Of a DNA stretch of 64,000 bases, positions 45,601 to 52,842 are shown one piece after another. The notes below the pieces were generated by a model, which saw only the letters and a program-made list of their open reading frames with translations, ran no database searches and was not told where the DNA came from. The stretch's first letter is position 1; each line of letters opens with the position of its first letter. Source of the DNA: Paraburkholderia nodosa (GTDB taxonomy: Bacteria; Pseudomonadota; Gammaproteobacteria; Burkholderiales; Burkholderiaceae). The stretch spans positions 1-64,000 of the forward strand of contig NZ_MCNV01000011.1 of NCBI RefSeq assembly GCF_001718195.1. The letters are read 5' to 3'. Position numbers and translations under genes: made by a program.

Positions 45601-46256
45601 GTGTCGCGCAGGCCGATGCCGTCTTGCGCCTGCGCGCCCACATCCGCGAGCAGCGCGCGCCAGAGCGCAGCCTGCCAGCGCGCCTCCTCGGGCAGCGGCG
45701 TGCGCGCGTTGCGCGCATCGATCAGCACGTCCTCGTTCGCGGCCCACGCAGCGAGCCAGTCCGCGCGGTAGACCTGATACTGGTCGAGCAAATCCGCCAC
45801 GCGCTGCGCGAGCTGGAAGCACTTGCGCTGATCTTCGTCGTTGGCCATGAAGCGCTTGAGTGGCGCGTAGCCCGGCTCGTCGAGCAGCGCCGGCAGCATG
45901 CGCATGAGACGCCAGACGAGGCGCGACTTGTCGAACGGCGAGACCGCGGGCACCGCGTCGTTGCCGAGAACGGCGCGATATACCTGCCACAGGAAGCGCG
46001 ACGGCAGCGACATTTCGAACGCCGCCGCGATCCCGCAGCCGCCCTCCTCGGGATCGGCGGCAAACGCGAGCTTGAGCCACTGCGCGATGCCGTTGCTCTG
46101 CACGAGGAACATTTCCTTTTCGAGCGGCGCGATCGGGTTCTGGCCGATCCAGCTCACGATCAGGTCGCGCATGCGCTCGGGCTGATTGCCGTGAACGAGC
46201 ATCAGCCCGGTGGGCAGTTCGCGCGCGCTCAAGCGCGGCTCCGGCGCGCCTGACAC
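42648..46256 (-). CDS. recC: Exodeoxyribonuclease V gamma subunit RecC
   Basis: A 1202-residue RecC, the subunit that in E. coli splits the DNA strands and recognises Chi. The N-terminus has LMLVHGNQPERMRDLIVSWI and FLVQSNGIAQWLKLAFAAD. Further family stretches are VFGISSLARQSVEVLAAL, VMVPDIEVYAPHIQAVFG and CLLGMNDGDYPRSRTPLDFDLM. Canonical helicase catalytic residues are absent, as in the family. The start is taken as GTG at 46256, without a strong ribosome-binding site. The protein is about 80 residues longer than E. coli RecC. Its Chi specificity cannot be predicted. Confidence 0.92.
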   Translation of the reverse strand: MSGAPEPRLSARELPTGLMLVHGNQPERMRDLIVSWIGQNPIAPLEKEMFLVQSNGIAQWLKLAFAADPEEGGCGIAAAFEMSLPSRFLWQVYRAVLGNDAVPAVSPFDKSRLVWRLMRMLPALLDEPGYAPLKRFMANDEDQRKCFQLAQRVADLLDQYQVYRADWLAAWAANEDVLIDARNARTPLPEEARWQAALWRALLADVGAQAQDGIGLRDTGRAAVHEAFMARAQSWQAGDARPKGLPRRLVVFGISSLARQSVEVLAALARWSQVLMCVHNPCMHYWADIVADQDLLRARHARQRRRAGAPDRIDEAQLHLHSQPLLAAWGKQGRDFIGLLDEYDSDEARETYAPHFTRIGQRIDLFDGEDALTLLSQLQDDIRDLRPLGETREHWEPVDVQADESIRFHVAHSAQREVEILHDRLLAAFTADPTLRPRDVIVMVPDIEVYAPHIQAVFGLLDGSDPRSIPFSVADRAQRTFDPLIGALEMLLSLPYSRVTVSDVLDLLEVPAVRARFGIDAEDVPTLRNWIDGANIRWGLHAGQRASLGLPQADELSAPNSWAFGLRRMLLGYAAGERAGAWRGIEPYSEIGGLDAALLGPLTRLVDALDHAWRTLREPATVEVWCERLRALKAAFFAAQDEDAYTLDRLDGALETWREACDEAALTQSLPLAIVAENWLAALEGGGLSQRFFAGAVTFATLMPMRAIPFRRVCLLGMNDGDYPRSRTPLDFDLMRRDYRPGDRSRREDDRYLFLEALLSARDHLHVSWIGRSVTDNTPRPPSVLVGQLRDHLKAGWRLEGDENDNGEALLDALTIEHRLQPFSPDYFPPRPDEATLYTYAHEWGKPAQVRPAAEANADVLAPTERDEPLSIRELGEFLREPVRSFFRQRLRVAFGSVDAASENHEPFEVDALQAWQLQGELIRAQVLAMERGEDDLEPAALARLERMHRSGDLATGGFGEVIGEELLAPMPELFAEYRKALARWPEPLEHQYEIRLDATREGRIVSLDDWLDDLRAGPDGALGRVILEPGTLVKDHRYRSDRLVPYWVAHVAAQIAAGPVTTVIVSKVGVVEFAPLAAQVARDYLVALLAAWDDGARRPLPLAVKTAFAWLRKLPDPFDGTRAMVPAEAWEAARAAYEGNGRTPGERETNAYLRRAFPDFDALVAHDEFITLATTLLLPVSRAPLASSRAKRASSEAGGAA

Positions 46257-46335
46257 AGGTTACGCGCGGGTTGTGCAGATGGGGCGGGGAAGCGGAGAAA
46301 AGGAATTGCGGCCATGTCGCCTGTTCGTGTTTAGT

Positions 46336-46385
46336 GCCGGTACATACCGCTACATGCCGGTACGCGCCGTTACTTGCCGATACGA
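46336..46385. repeat. Five tandem 10-bp repeats upstream of recC
   Basis: Five consecutive decamers fit RCCGNTACNN: gccggtacat, accgctacat, gccggtacgc, gccgttactt and gccgatacga. The array occupies 46336-46385, 80 to 130 bases upstream of the recC start and downstream of ugpC. The exact 10-bp period places every copy on the same DNA face. Confidence 0.85.
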
Positions 46386-46388
46386 ATG

Positions 46389-46413
46389 GCGCGGGCGGCA
46401 TTTGCGCCCGCGC
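46389..46413. terminator. Hairpin downstream of ugpC
   Basis: GCGCGGGCG pairs perfectly with CGCCCGCGC around a 7-base loop, 84 bases beyond the ugpC stop and beside the decamer array. No T run follows. It is a possible transcript end for the ugp operon, or a structure in the recC leader DNA. Confidence 0.4.
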
Positions 46414-46496
46414 GATGCGACAGTTTACGACAATCGAGGCCGTGGCGAGCGCCGCTTTCGCGCGCAGGCCGCGGCGTTGGCACCGGCAGGCGCGGC

Positions 46497-47573
46497 CTAG
46501 CCCAGACGCTTGCCCGTAGCCGGATCGAAGAAGTGCAGGCGCGCCGGCGGCAGGTGCACGGCCAGCCGCTCGCCGGGCGTGGGCCGCGTTTCGTGCGGCA
46601 GGCGCACCACCACATCCGCGCTGCCCCAGCGGCCGTGCGCGAGGTTGTCCGCGCCGAGCAATTCACAGGTCTCGACTTCGAGCGTGACCGGCTCGTTGGC
46701 GCCGCGCGCGTGCATATGCTCGGGCCGCACGCCCAACACGCATTGCGCGCCCTTCGGCAGCCAGGCCGGCGCATCGCCGAGCGGCAGATGCGGCCCGTTG
46801 CCCGCGACTTCGAAGCGCCGGCCGTCGTCGCTCACGCGCCCGCGCAGCAGGTTCATGGCCGGCGAGCCGATGAAGCTCGCCACGAACATCGAAGCGGGCC
46901 GGTCGTACACTTCGCTCGGCGTGCCGATCTGCTCCGCGCGTCCGCCGTTGAGCACCATCACGCGCTGCGCAAGCGTCATCGCCTCGATCTGGTCGTGCGT
47001 GACGTACAGGCTCGTCGTACGCAAACGCGCATGCAGACGCTGGATCTCGAGGCGCATCTGCACGCGCAGCTTCGCGTCGAGGTTCGAGAGCGGTTCGTCG
47101 AACAGAAACACCGAAGGCTCGCGCACGATCGCGCGGCCCATCGCCACGCGCTGACGCTGGCCGCCCGAAAGCTCGCGCGGCTTGCGCTCGAGCAGCTTGC
47201 CCAGTTCGAGGATTTCGGCGGCCGCCGCCACGCGCGAATCGATCGTCGAGCGGTCGAGCCCCTGCAGCTTGAGGCTGTAGCCCATGTTGCGCGCGACCGT
47301 CATGTGCGGATAGAGCGCGTAGTTCTGGAACACCATGGCGATGTCGCGATCCTTGGGCTCCACGCGATTGACCACCTTCTCGCCGATGGCGATCTCGCCC
47401 GACGTGATCGTTTCCAGCCCCGCGACCATGCGCAGCAGCGTGGACTTCCCGCAGCCCGACGGGCCGACGAGCACCATGAATTCGCCGTCCGCCACCTGCA
47501 CGTCGATGCCGTGCAACACCTGTTGCGCGCCATCGTAAGACTTCGTGACGCCCCGTATGCTCAATGCCGCCAT
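46497..47573 (-). CDS. ugpC: sn-Glycerol-3-phosphate ABC transporter ATP-binding protein UgpC
   Basis: A 358-residue ATPase of the UgpC/MalK sugar-importer group. Walker A is VGPSGCGKST (about 37-46), the Q-loop VFQNYALYPHM, the ABC signature LSGGQRQRVAMGRA, and Walker B VFLFDEPLSNLD. The C-terminal regulatory OB-fold domain (about 235-355) contains CVLGVRPEHMHARG. It powers import of glycerol 3-phosphate and glycerophosphodiesters through UgpA/UgpE. It lies 25 bases after ugpE on the same strand. Confidence 0.9.
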   Translation of the reverse strand: MAALSIRGVTKSYDGAQQVLHGIDVQVADGEFMVLVGPSGCGKSTLLRMVAGLETITSGEIAIGEKVVNRVEPKDRDIAMVFQNYALYPHMTVARNMGYSLKLQGLDRSTIDSRVAAAAEILELGKLLERKPRELSGGQRQRVAMGRAIVREPSVFLFDEPLSNLDAKLRVQMRLEIQRLHARLRTTSLYVTHDQIEAMTLAQRVMVLNGGRAEQIGTPSEVYDRPASMFVASFIGSPAMNLLRGRVSDDGRRFEVAGNGPHLPLGDAPAWLPKGAQCVLGVRPEHMHARGANEPVTLEVETCELLGADNLAHGRWGSADVVVRLPHETRPTPGERLAVHLPPARLHFFDPATGKRLG

Positions 47574-47598
47574 GCCGTCCCCCGAATTGCCTTCATGC

Positions 47599-48444
47599 TT
47601 ATTTCTCCACGTCCACGAGGCCGCGCACGAACCAGCGCTGCATGGCCAGCACCACCACGAGCGGCGGCAGCATGGCGATCATCGTCGCGCACATCACGAG
47701 ATGCCATTGCGTCGCTGCGTCGCCGCTCGAAATCATGCTCTTGATGCCCACCACGGCGGTCGTCATCGAAGCCGTGCTCGACATGAGAATCGGCCACAGA
47801 TACTGGTTCCAGCCGTAAATGAACGTAATGACGAACAGCGACGCGATGTTCGTTTTCGAAAGCGGCAGCACGACGTCCCAGAAGAAACGCAGCGGCCCCG
47901 CGCCGTCGATACGCGCCGCCTCGATCAGCTCGTTGGGCAGCGTGAGGAAGAACTGGCGGAACAGAAACGTGGCCGTGGCCGAAGCGATGAGCGGCAGCGT
48001 GAGGCCCGCGTAAGTGTTCGTGAGATGCAGTGTGGCCGCGACCTGCACCGTGGGGAAAATGCGCACTTCCACGGGCAGCATGAGCGTCACGAAGATCAGC
48101 CAGAACGCGAGACGCCGGAACGGAAAGCGGAAAAACACGATCGCATAGGCCGAGATGATCGATATGGCGATCTTGCCCACCGAAATCACGAGCGCCGTGA
48201 TGACGCTGTTCATGAGCATCACGCCGAACGGGCTCGCCGCGCTGCCCGTGCCCACGTTCCACACGGTGGCCATGTTCGCGAACAGATGGGTGCCCGGCAC
48301 GAGCGAGAGCGGCACCGAGAAGACTTCTTTCTCGTTCATCGTGGCGGCGCAAAACGCCACGTACACGGGAAAGGCCACCACCGCCACACCGAGCAGCAGC
48401 ATGACGTGGCAGAACAGGTTGAAGTATTTGCGGTTCTCGACCAT
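47599..48444 (-). CDS. ugpE: sn-Glycerol-3-phosphate ABC transporter permease UgpE
   Basis: A 281-residue inner-membrane permease with six predicted helices and the ATPase-docking EAA loop EAARIDGAGPLRFFWDVVLPL near residue 185. The N-terminal MVENRKYFNLFCHVMLLLGV and the periplasmic insert TMNEKEVFSVPLSLVPGTHLF match the UgpE pattern. Its ATG overlaps the ugpA stop (ATGA), so the two permeases are translated together. Confidence 0.9.
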   Translation of the reverse strand: MVENRKYFNLFCHVMLLLGVAVVAFPVYVAFCAATMNEKEVFSVPLSLVPGTHLFANMATVWNVGTGSAASPFGVMLMNSVITALVISVGKIAISIISAYAIVFFRFPFRRLAFWLIFVTLMLPVEVRIFPTVQVAATLHLTNTYAGLTLPLIASATATFLFRQFFLTLPNELIEAARIDGAGPLRFFWDVVLPLSKTNIASLFVITFIYGWNQYLWPILMSSTASMTTAVVGIKSMISSGDAATQWHLVMCATMIAMLPPLVVVLAMQRWFVRGLVDVEK

Positions 48445-49325
48445 CAGTACTGCACCCGTCGTTCGATAAAGCGGAACTGGAAGATCGTGAGCGCGGTCAC
48501 GATCACCATCAGCACGACTGACTGCGCGCCCGAACTGCCGATGTCGAGACCCCGGAAACCTTCGTCGAAGATCTTGTAGACGAGCGTGCGCGTGGCCTGG
48601 CCAGGCCCGCCGCCCGTTGCCGCGTCGATCACGGGGAAGGTGTCGAAGAGCGCGTAGACCACGTTCACCACGAGCAGAAAGAAGCTCGTGGGCGAAAGCA
48701 GCGGGAACGCAATGCCGAAGAAGCGCCGCACGGGACCCGCGCCGTCGATGGCCGCCGCCTCGAAGAGGGACTGCGGAATCGACTGCAGGCCCGCGTAGAA
48801 GAACAGAAAGTTATAGCTGATCTGCTGCCAGACCGATGCGATCACAACGAGCGTCATGGCCTGGCCGGGGTTGAGCGCGTGATTCCACGTCACGCCGAAG
48901 TGTGCGAGCGCGAAGGTCACGAGACCGATGCTCGGGTTGAACAGAAAGCCCCACAACACGGCGGCAATGACCGGCGCGACCGCATACGGCCAGATCAGAA
49001 ACGTTTGATAAAAGCGCTTGCCGCGCGTCACGTGGTGCGCCATGGCTGCCAGCAGCAGCGAAATGGCGAGGCCGCCGAACGTGACGAGCGCCGTAAACAC
49101 GAGCGTCGTCTGGACCGAGGCCAGATAGAGCGGATCGTGCAGGAGCCGCGTGAAGTTGGCGAAGCCGACGAAGACCGACGACGTGCCGAAGGCGTCCTGG
49201 GCCTGGGTGGACTGCAGGAGCGCCACCCCGGCCGGCCACAGGAAAAAGATCACGGTCACCGCCAGTTGCGGCCCGACGAGCAGGTACGGCAGCAGGCTCG
49301 CCCCAAAACGGGAGCGTTGTTCCAT
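48444..49325 (-). CDS. ugpA: sn-Glycerol-3-phosphate ABC transporter permease UgpA
   Basis: A 293-residue permease with six helices and the EAA loop EAAAIDGAGPVRRFFGIAFPL near residue 195. The N-terminus MEQRSRFGASLLPYLLVGPQL is the usual UgpA form; the ATG at 49325 was chosen over an in-frame start 28 codons upstream for this reason. It is first in the ugpA-ugpE-ugpC block. The binding protein gene ugpB, expected upstream, is absent: the next upstream gene is an unrelated flavoprotein. Confidence 0.9.
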   Translation of the reverse strand: MEQRSRFGASLLPYLLVGPQLAVTVIFFLWPAGVALLQSTQAQDAFGTSSVFVGFANFTRLLHDPLYLASVQTTLVFTALVTFGGLAISLLLAAMAHHVTRGKRFYQTFLIWPYAVAPVIAAVLWGFLFNPSIGLVTFALAHFGVTWNHALNPGQAMTLVVIASVWQQISYNFLFFYAGLQSIPQSLFEAAAIDGAGPVRRFFGIAFPLLSPTSFFLLVVNVVYALFDTFPVIDAATGGGPGQATRTLVYKIFDEGFRGLDIGSSGAQSVVLMVIVTALTIFQFRFIERRVQY

Positions 49326-49458
49326 TGCGTCACTCTCCTCGAGTGGCGGCGTTCGGACGGCCGAGAACACCGGTTGAAGCGGCTTGTTGATCGAATTGAG
49401 CCGCTTCATGGGCGGCGCCGCGTTCGCATTCTAGCCGAGACTCGTGACAATACGGGCC

Positions 49459-49530
49459 AAAGCGCGGGTCAAAGCGCGGGGGAAAGCGCGGGGGAAAGCG
49501 CGGGGGAAAGCACGGGGGAAAGCACGGGAC
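49459..49530. repeat. Six tandem 12-bp repeats upstream of ugpA
   Basis: Six consecutive 12-mers of consensus AAAGCGCGGGGG run from 49459 to 49530. Copies 2-4 are identical; copies 5 and 6 have CAC in place of CGC, and copies 1 and 6 differ in the last two bases. The rest of the 357-base gap 49326-49682 shows no gene or other clear signal. Confidence 0.9.
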
Positions 49531-49682
49531 TGGAGGCCGCGCTCGGGCGCCGGGAGCGGGATTGACGCGGGAAGGTATGGGGCGAGCGGGCTGCGCGGAG
49601 GGTTGATCCGGCGCACAGCGTCTCCCGATCGCGAAAATAGCGGGGACGTCGCCGCCCCCGACTTCATCGTTCGACTCGCCGC

Positions 49683-50924
49683 TCAGGCGAGCGCCGCCGC
49701 TGCGAATTTGCCCATGTCGGTGGCGGGATCGCGCAGCGCGTCGAGATCGAGCTTTACGCCCTTGCCAACGAGCTTCTTGCCGCACAGGAAATCGGGCATC
49801 GAATTGACGGCGTCGACCGCGAGCAGCACACGGTCCTTCAGGTAGTACACCGCGAAGCGCCGCGCTGCCGGGTCGCCGCGCACGATGGCCTCGTCATAGC
49901 CTTCGAGCAGGCCCACCGTCTGCAGCTTGAGGTCGTACTGATCGGACCAGAACCACGGCGCGTCGCAGGCAGGACGCGGCTTGCCGACGATCGCGGCGGC
50001 CGCGAGCTTCGCCTGCTCCACCGCGTTGTGCACGCTTTCCAGGCGCCCCGCGCGGCCATAGTGCGCAAGCGGCCGATGCGCGCAATCGCCGATCGCGAAG
50101 ACCTCCGGGTCGCTCGTGCGCGCGTCGTCGTCCACCTGAATACCGTTGGCGCATGTGATGCCCGCCGCTTTCGCGAGCGCCTCGTTCGGCAGGATGCCGA
50201 TGCCGACCAGCGCGAGCGTGGCGGGGACGACCTCGCCGTCCGCCAGCTTCACGCCGGTGAGCTTGCCGCCCTCGCCCACGAGCGCCTCGATCTTCGCGTT
50301 CAGGCGCAGTTCCACGCCCTGCGCGCGATGCTCGTTCGCATAGAACGTGGAAACGGTCTCGCCCGTCACGCGGCCCAGCACGCGCGGCGCGGCTTCGAGC
50401 GCGGTGACCTCGTGGCCGAGCTGGCGCGCCGCCGCGGCCGCTTCGAGGCCGATATAACCGGCGCCGATCACCACGAGCTTCTCGCCCGGCTTCACGCGCT
50501 CGCGCAGCACGTCGGCGTCGGCGAGCGAGCGCAACGCGATCACGCCCGCGAGATCGTGGCCCGGCACCGTCAACGCGCGCGGTGTCGAGCCGGTGGCGAA
50601 AATCAGCTGGTCGTATTGAAGCTGGCTGCCGTCGGCGAGCGTGAGCGTGCGGCTCGCGCGGTCGAGCGACTGCGCGCTCGCGCCGAGCTTCAGTTCGATG
50701 CGCTGCTCGTCGTAAAACGCGCGCGGTTTGAGCCACAGGCGCTCGACGTCGGCCTCGCCCTTCAAATACGCCTTGCTGAGCGGCGGCCGGTGATAAGGCG
50801 GCACCGGTTCTTCGCCGACCAGCACCACGCGGCCGCCAAACCCGTATTGCCGCAGCAGCGCCGCGGCGTTGCCGCCCGCGTGCCCTGCCCCAACGATCAC
50901 CACCGCGCTGCCGTCTTCCTGCAT
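49683..50924 (-). CDS. FAD-dependent ferredoxin/rubredoxin-type reductase
   Basis: A 413-residue flavoprotein of the BphA4/rhodocoxin reductase group. The FAD-binding motif is VVIVGAGHAGGNAAALL near the N-terminus. LIFATGSTPR follows near residue 105, the NAD(P)H motif VVIGAGYIGLEAAAAA near 150, and VFAIGDCAHRPLA near 280. The C-terminal domain (WFWSDQYDLKLQTVGL) is the reductase dimer-like domain. It should pass electrons from NAD(P)H to a small iron-sulfur protein; no ferredoxin, rubredoxin or oxygenase gene is adjacent. GGGAGCGGAC precedes the ATG at 50924, favouring it over a start 15 codons upstream. Confidence 0.88.
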   Translation of the reverse strand: MQEDGSAVVIVGAGHAGGNAAALLRQYGFGGRVVLVGEEPVPPYHRPPLSKAYLKGEADVERLWLKPRAFYDEQRIELKLGASAQSLDRASRTLTLADGSQLQYDQLIFATGSTPRALTVPGHDLAGVIALRSLADADVLRERVKPGEKLVVIGAGYIGLEAAAAARQLGHEVTALEAAPRVLGRVTGETVSTFYANEHRAQGVELRLNAKIEALVGEGGKLTGVKLADGEVVPATLALVGIGILPNEALAKAAGITCANGIQVDDDARTSDPEVFAIGDCAHRPLAHYGRAGRLESVHNAVEQAKLAAAAIVGKPRPACDAPWFWSDQYDLKLQTVGLLEGYDEAIVRGDPAARRFAVYYLKDRVLLAVDAVNSMPDFLCGKKLVGKGVKLDLDALRDPATDMGKFAAAALA

Positions 50925-51088
50925 GTCCGCTCCCGCCTTTTTCCGCTTTCTACCCGTTAATTGATTCATTGCGCGCAGCGGCGGCCGCGACTCACAGGCG
51001 CGCTGGAAGCCTCGCGCCTATGGGCCGCCCGCGCCGTCCGCCGCGTCAGGAACGAGATCATCTCATGGTTCGCGCTTGCACAAGGCAA

Positions 51089-51997
51089 TCAGTCGAAGGC
51101 GCGGTCGTTCGGCGCGGCATAGAGCGCGCGCAGTTGTTCGCTCATCGGAAACTCGAAATTCACGCGCTGGGGTGGCACCGGCTTCTCGAACCACTTCGCG
51201 TACATCGCATTGATTTCGCCACTCTTCATGAGCCCCGCCATCGTGTCGTTCACGAGTTGCCGGAACTCAGGGTCGCCGTTGCGCATCATGAAGGCATAGG
51301 CCTCCGACGATTGCGGCGTGCCCACGATCACCCATTCGGAAGGCTTCGCCGTGAGCGAGCGCGTGCCGGCGAGCAGCACGTCGTCCATCATGTAGGCCAC
51401 TGCGCGGCCCGACTCGAGCGTGGCGCGCCCCTCGCCATAATCGCGCGCGCTGATGATGCGCATGTTCATCTGCTTGTCGATGTTCATGCGCCGCAAGATA
51501 CGCTCGGACGTCGTGCCCTGGTTCGTGAGCACCGTCTTGCCCGCGAGATCGGCGAAGTCGTGAATGCGTGAGTCCTTGCGCGTGAGCAGGCGCGTGGTCG
51601 CGACGAAGAACGTATCGGAGAAACTCACCTGGGCCTGGCGCGCCTTCAGGTTCGTCGTGACGCCGCATTCGAGGTCCACGGTGCCGTTCTGCACGAGCGG
51701 AATGCGGTTTTGCGAAGTGACGGGAATGAAATGCACCTGCAAGTTCGGGCGCTTCGTCCTGAGCTTGACTGCGTCGATGACCTTGTCGCAGATGTCCTGC
51801 GAAAAGCCGATCACCTGGTGGTCGCCGACCACGTACGAGAACGGCACCGAGGTCTCGCGATGACCAATGGCGATGATATTCGCCGAGCGGATCTTCTCGA
51901 GCGTAGGCTGAGCGACCTGCGCGGCCGCGGGCTGCAGCAGACAGAGGCACGGCACGATGGCCCAGCAAGCCGGCGACAGCCGCTTCAGTCGGTTCAT
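51089..51997 (-). CDS. Periplasmic amino acid-binding protein (ABC solute-binding family 3)
   Basis: A 302-residue secreted binding protein. The Sec signal peptide ends near residue 26 (LLQPAAAQVAQ). Family 3 features are VPFSYVVGDHQVIGFSQDICDKV and VDLECGVTTNLKARQAQVSFSDTFF, the latter typical of glutamate/aspartate-binding (GltI-type) proteins. GKTVLTNQGTTSERILRRMN and EAYAFMMRNGDPEFRQLVND follow. The ATG at 51997 follows GAGGACC. No permease or ATPase gene of an amino acid transporter is beside it, so it is an orphan binding protein here. Confidence 0.88.
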   Translation of the reverse strand: MNRLKRLSPACWAIVPCLCLLQPAAAQVAQPTLEKIRSANIIAIGHRETSVPFSYVVGDHQVIGFSQDICDKVIDAVKLRTKRPNLQVHFIPVTSQNRIPLVQNGTVDLECGVTTNLKARQAQVSFSDTFFVATTRLLTRKDSRIHDFADLAGKTVLTNQGTTSERILRRMNIDKQMNMRIISARDYGEGRATLESGRAVAYMMDDVLLAGTRSLTAKPSEWVIVGTPQSSEAYAFMMRNGDPEFRQLVNDTMAGLMKSGEINAMYAKWFEKPVPPQRVNFEFPMSEQLRALYAAPNDRAFD

Positions 51998-52153
51998 GGG
52001 TCGGTCCTCGTCGTTCGCTTCGTCTGCGGGCATCATCTTGCGCGGTCGAAGCATCCATTTGTCGCCACAATCGACCATCGCGCAACATGCGGGAAATACC
52101 AGGGGTACGAGCGAAGGCAGCGCTTCGATCAGGAAGATGATCGTAGCGAGAGG

Positions 52154-52165
52154 CAACAAATGTTG
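52154..52165 (-). promoter_or_regulatory. Inverted repeat upstream of the amino acid-binding protein gene
   Basis: CAACA-AA-TGTTG is a perfect palindrome, extendable with flanking G/C mismatch, 157 bases upstream of the binding-protein start and 115 bases upstream of the divergent deoxyribosyltransferase gene. It could be an operator. No regulator gene is adjacent to support it. Confidence 0.3.
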
Positions 52166-52280
52166 TCAATCGTCTGTAAGCAACAGGAAGATAGACGAAA
52201 CCTCACCGGCCCGGGACCCGGCGCTAGAATCGTCGAACCGGGGGTCTCGACGACCCCCTTGCACTGGAGGACCGCGCGCC

Positions 52281-52805
52281 ATGAATTCGACCCTGCTGCC
52301 CCGCCGCCCGCGCGTGTATCTCGCCGGCTTCGACGTCTTCCGGCGCGACGCGCTCGAGCACGGCGCACGCCTCGTCGCCGCGTGTGCGGAATTCGGCTTC
52401 GAAGGCGTCTATCCGCTCGACGCGCAAGCGCCCGCGGACCTCGACGGCCCGCGCCAGGCCGCGTGGATCTATCGCGCGAACGTCGAATCGATCCGCGCCG
52501 CCGATATCGTGATGGCAAACGTCAACGACTTTCGTGGCCCCGGCGAGCCCGACTCCGGCACCGCCTTCGAGATCGGCTATGCGGCCGCGCTGGGCAAGGA
52601 AATCTGGGCTTACTCATCCGACGAAGGCACGCTCATCGAACGCGTGCCCTCCGTACCCGACGCGCAAGGGCGCGTGTGCGAACGCGGCTATCTGGTGGAA
52701 GATTTCGGCCTGGCGAAGAACCTGATGATCGCGTGCGCGGCGCGCCTCGTGCAGGGCGACGCGCGCGCGTGTCTCGAAGCCATGGCGCAGGGGCGCACGC
52801 CATAA
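52281..52805 (+). CDS. Nucleoside 2-deoxyribosyltransferase
   Basis: A 174-residue protein with the fold motifs of N-deoxyribosyltransferases: VYLAGFDVFRRDALEHGARL near the start, NVESIRAADIVMANVNDFRGP, and PDSGTAFEIGYAAALGKEIWAY, which contains the nucleophilic Glu. The family exchanges bases between deoxynucleosides in purine/pyrimidine salvage. ACTGGAGGACC precedes the ATG at 52281. It stands alone, divergent from the binding protein and convergent with the S10 peptidase. Confidence 0.88.
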   Translation: MNSTLLPRRPRVYLAGFDVFRRDALEHGARLVAACAEFGFEGVYPLDAQAPADLDGPRQAAWIYRANVESIRAADIVMANVNDFRGPGEPDSGTAFEIGYAAALGKEIWAYSSDEGTLIERVPSVPDAQGRVCERGYLVEDFGLAKNLMIACAARLVQGDARACLEAMAQGRTP

Positions 52806-52842
52806 CCGCGTGCAAATGCGTGCGCCGGCGCCGGCAAAAAAT

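Noticed and set aside
42609..46253. A 1214-codon open frame on the plus strand, fully antisense to recC
   Set aside because: Arg/Ala/His-rich composition typical of antisense frames in GC-rich genes; recC on the other strand has clear family motifs and operon overlaps.
49330..49845. Open frames across the 12-bp tandem repeats (a KARG-type repeat peptide)
   Set aside because: A 12-bp repeat stays in frame by arithmetic; no start signal and overlap with the flavoprotein gene end.
52818..52830. GCCGGCGCCGGC palindrome between the deoxyribosyltransferase and S10 genes
   Set aside because: It is followed by A residues on the plus strand, not T, and its T run precedes the stem on the minus strand, so it does not fit an intrinsic terminator.
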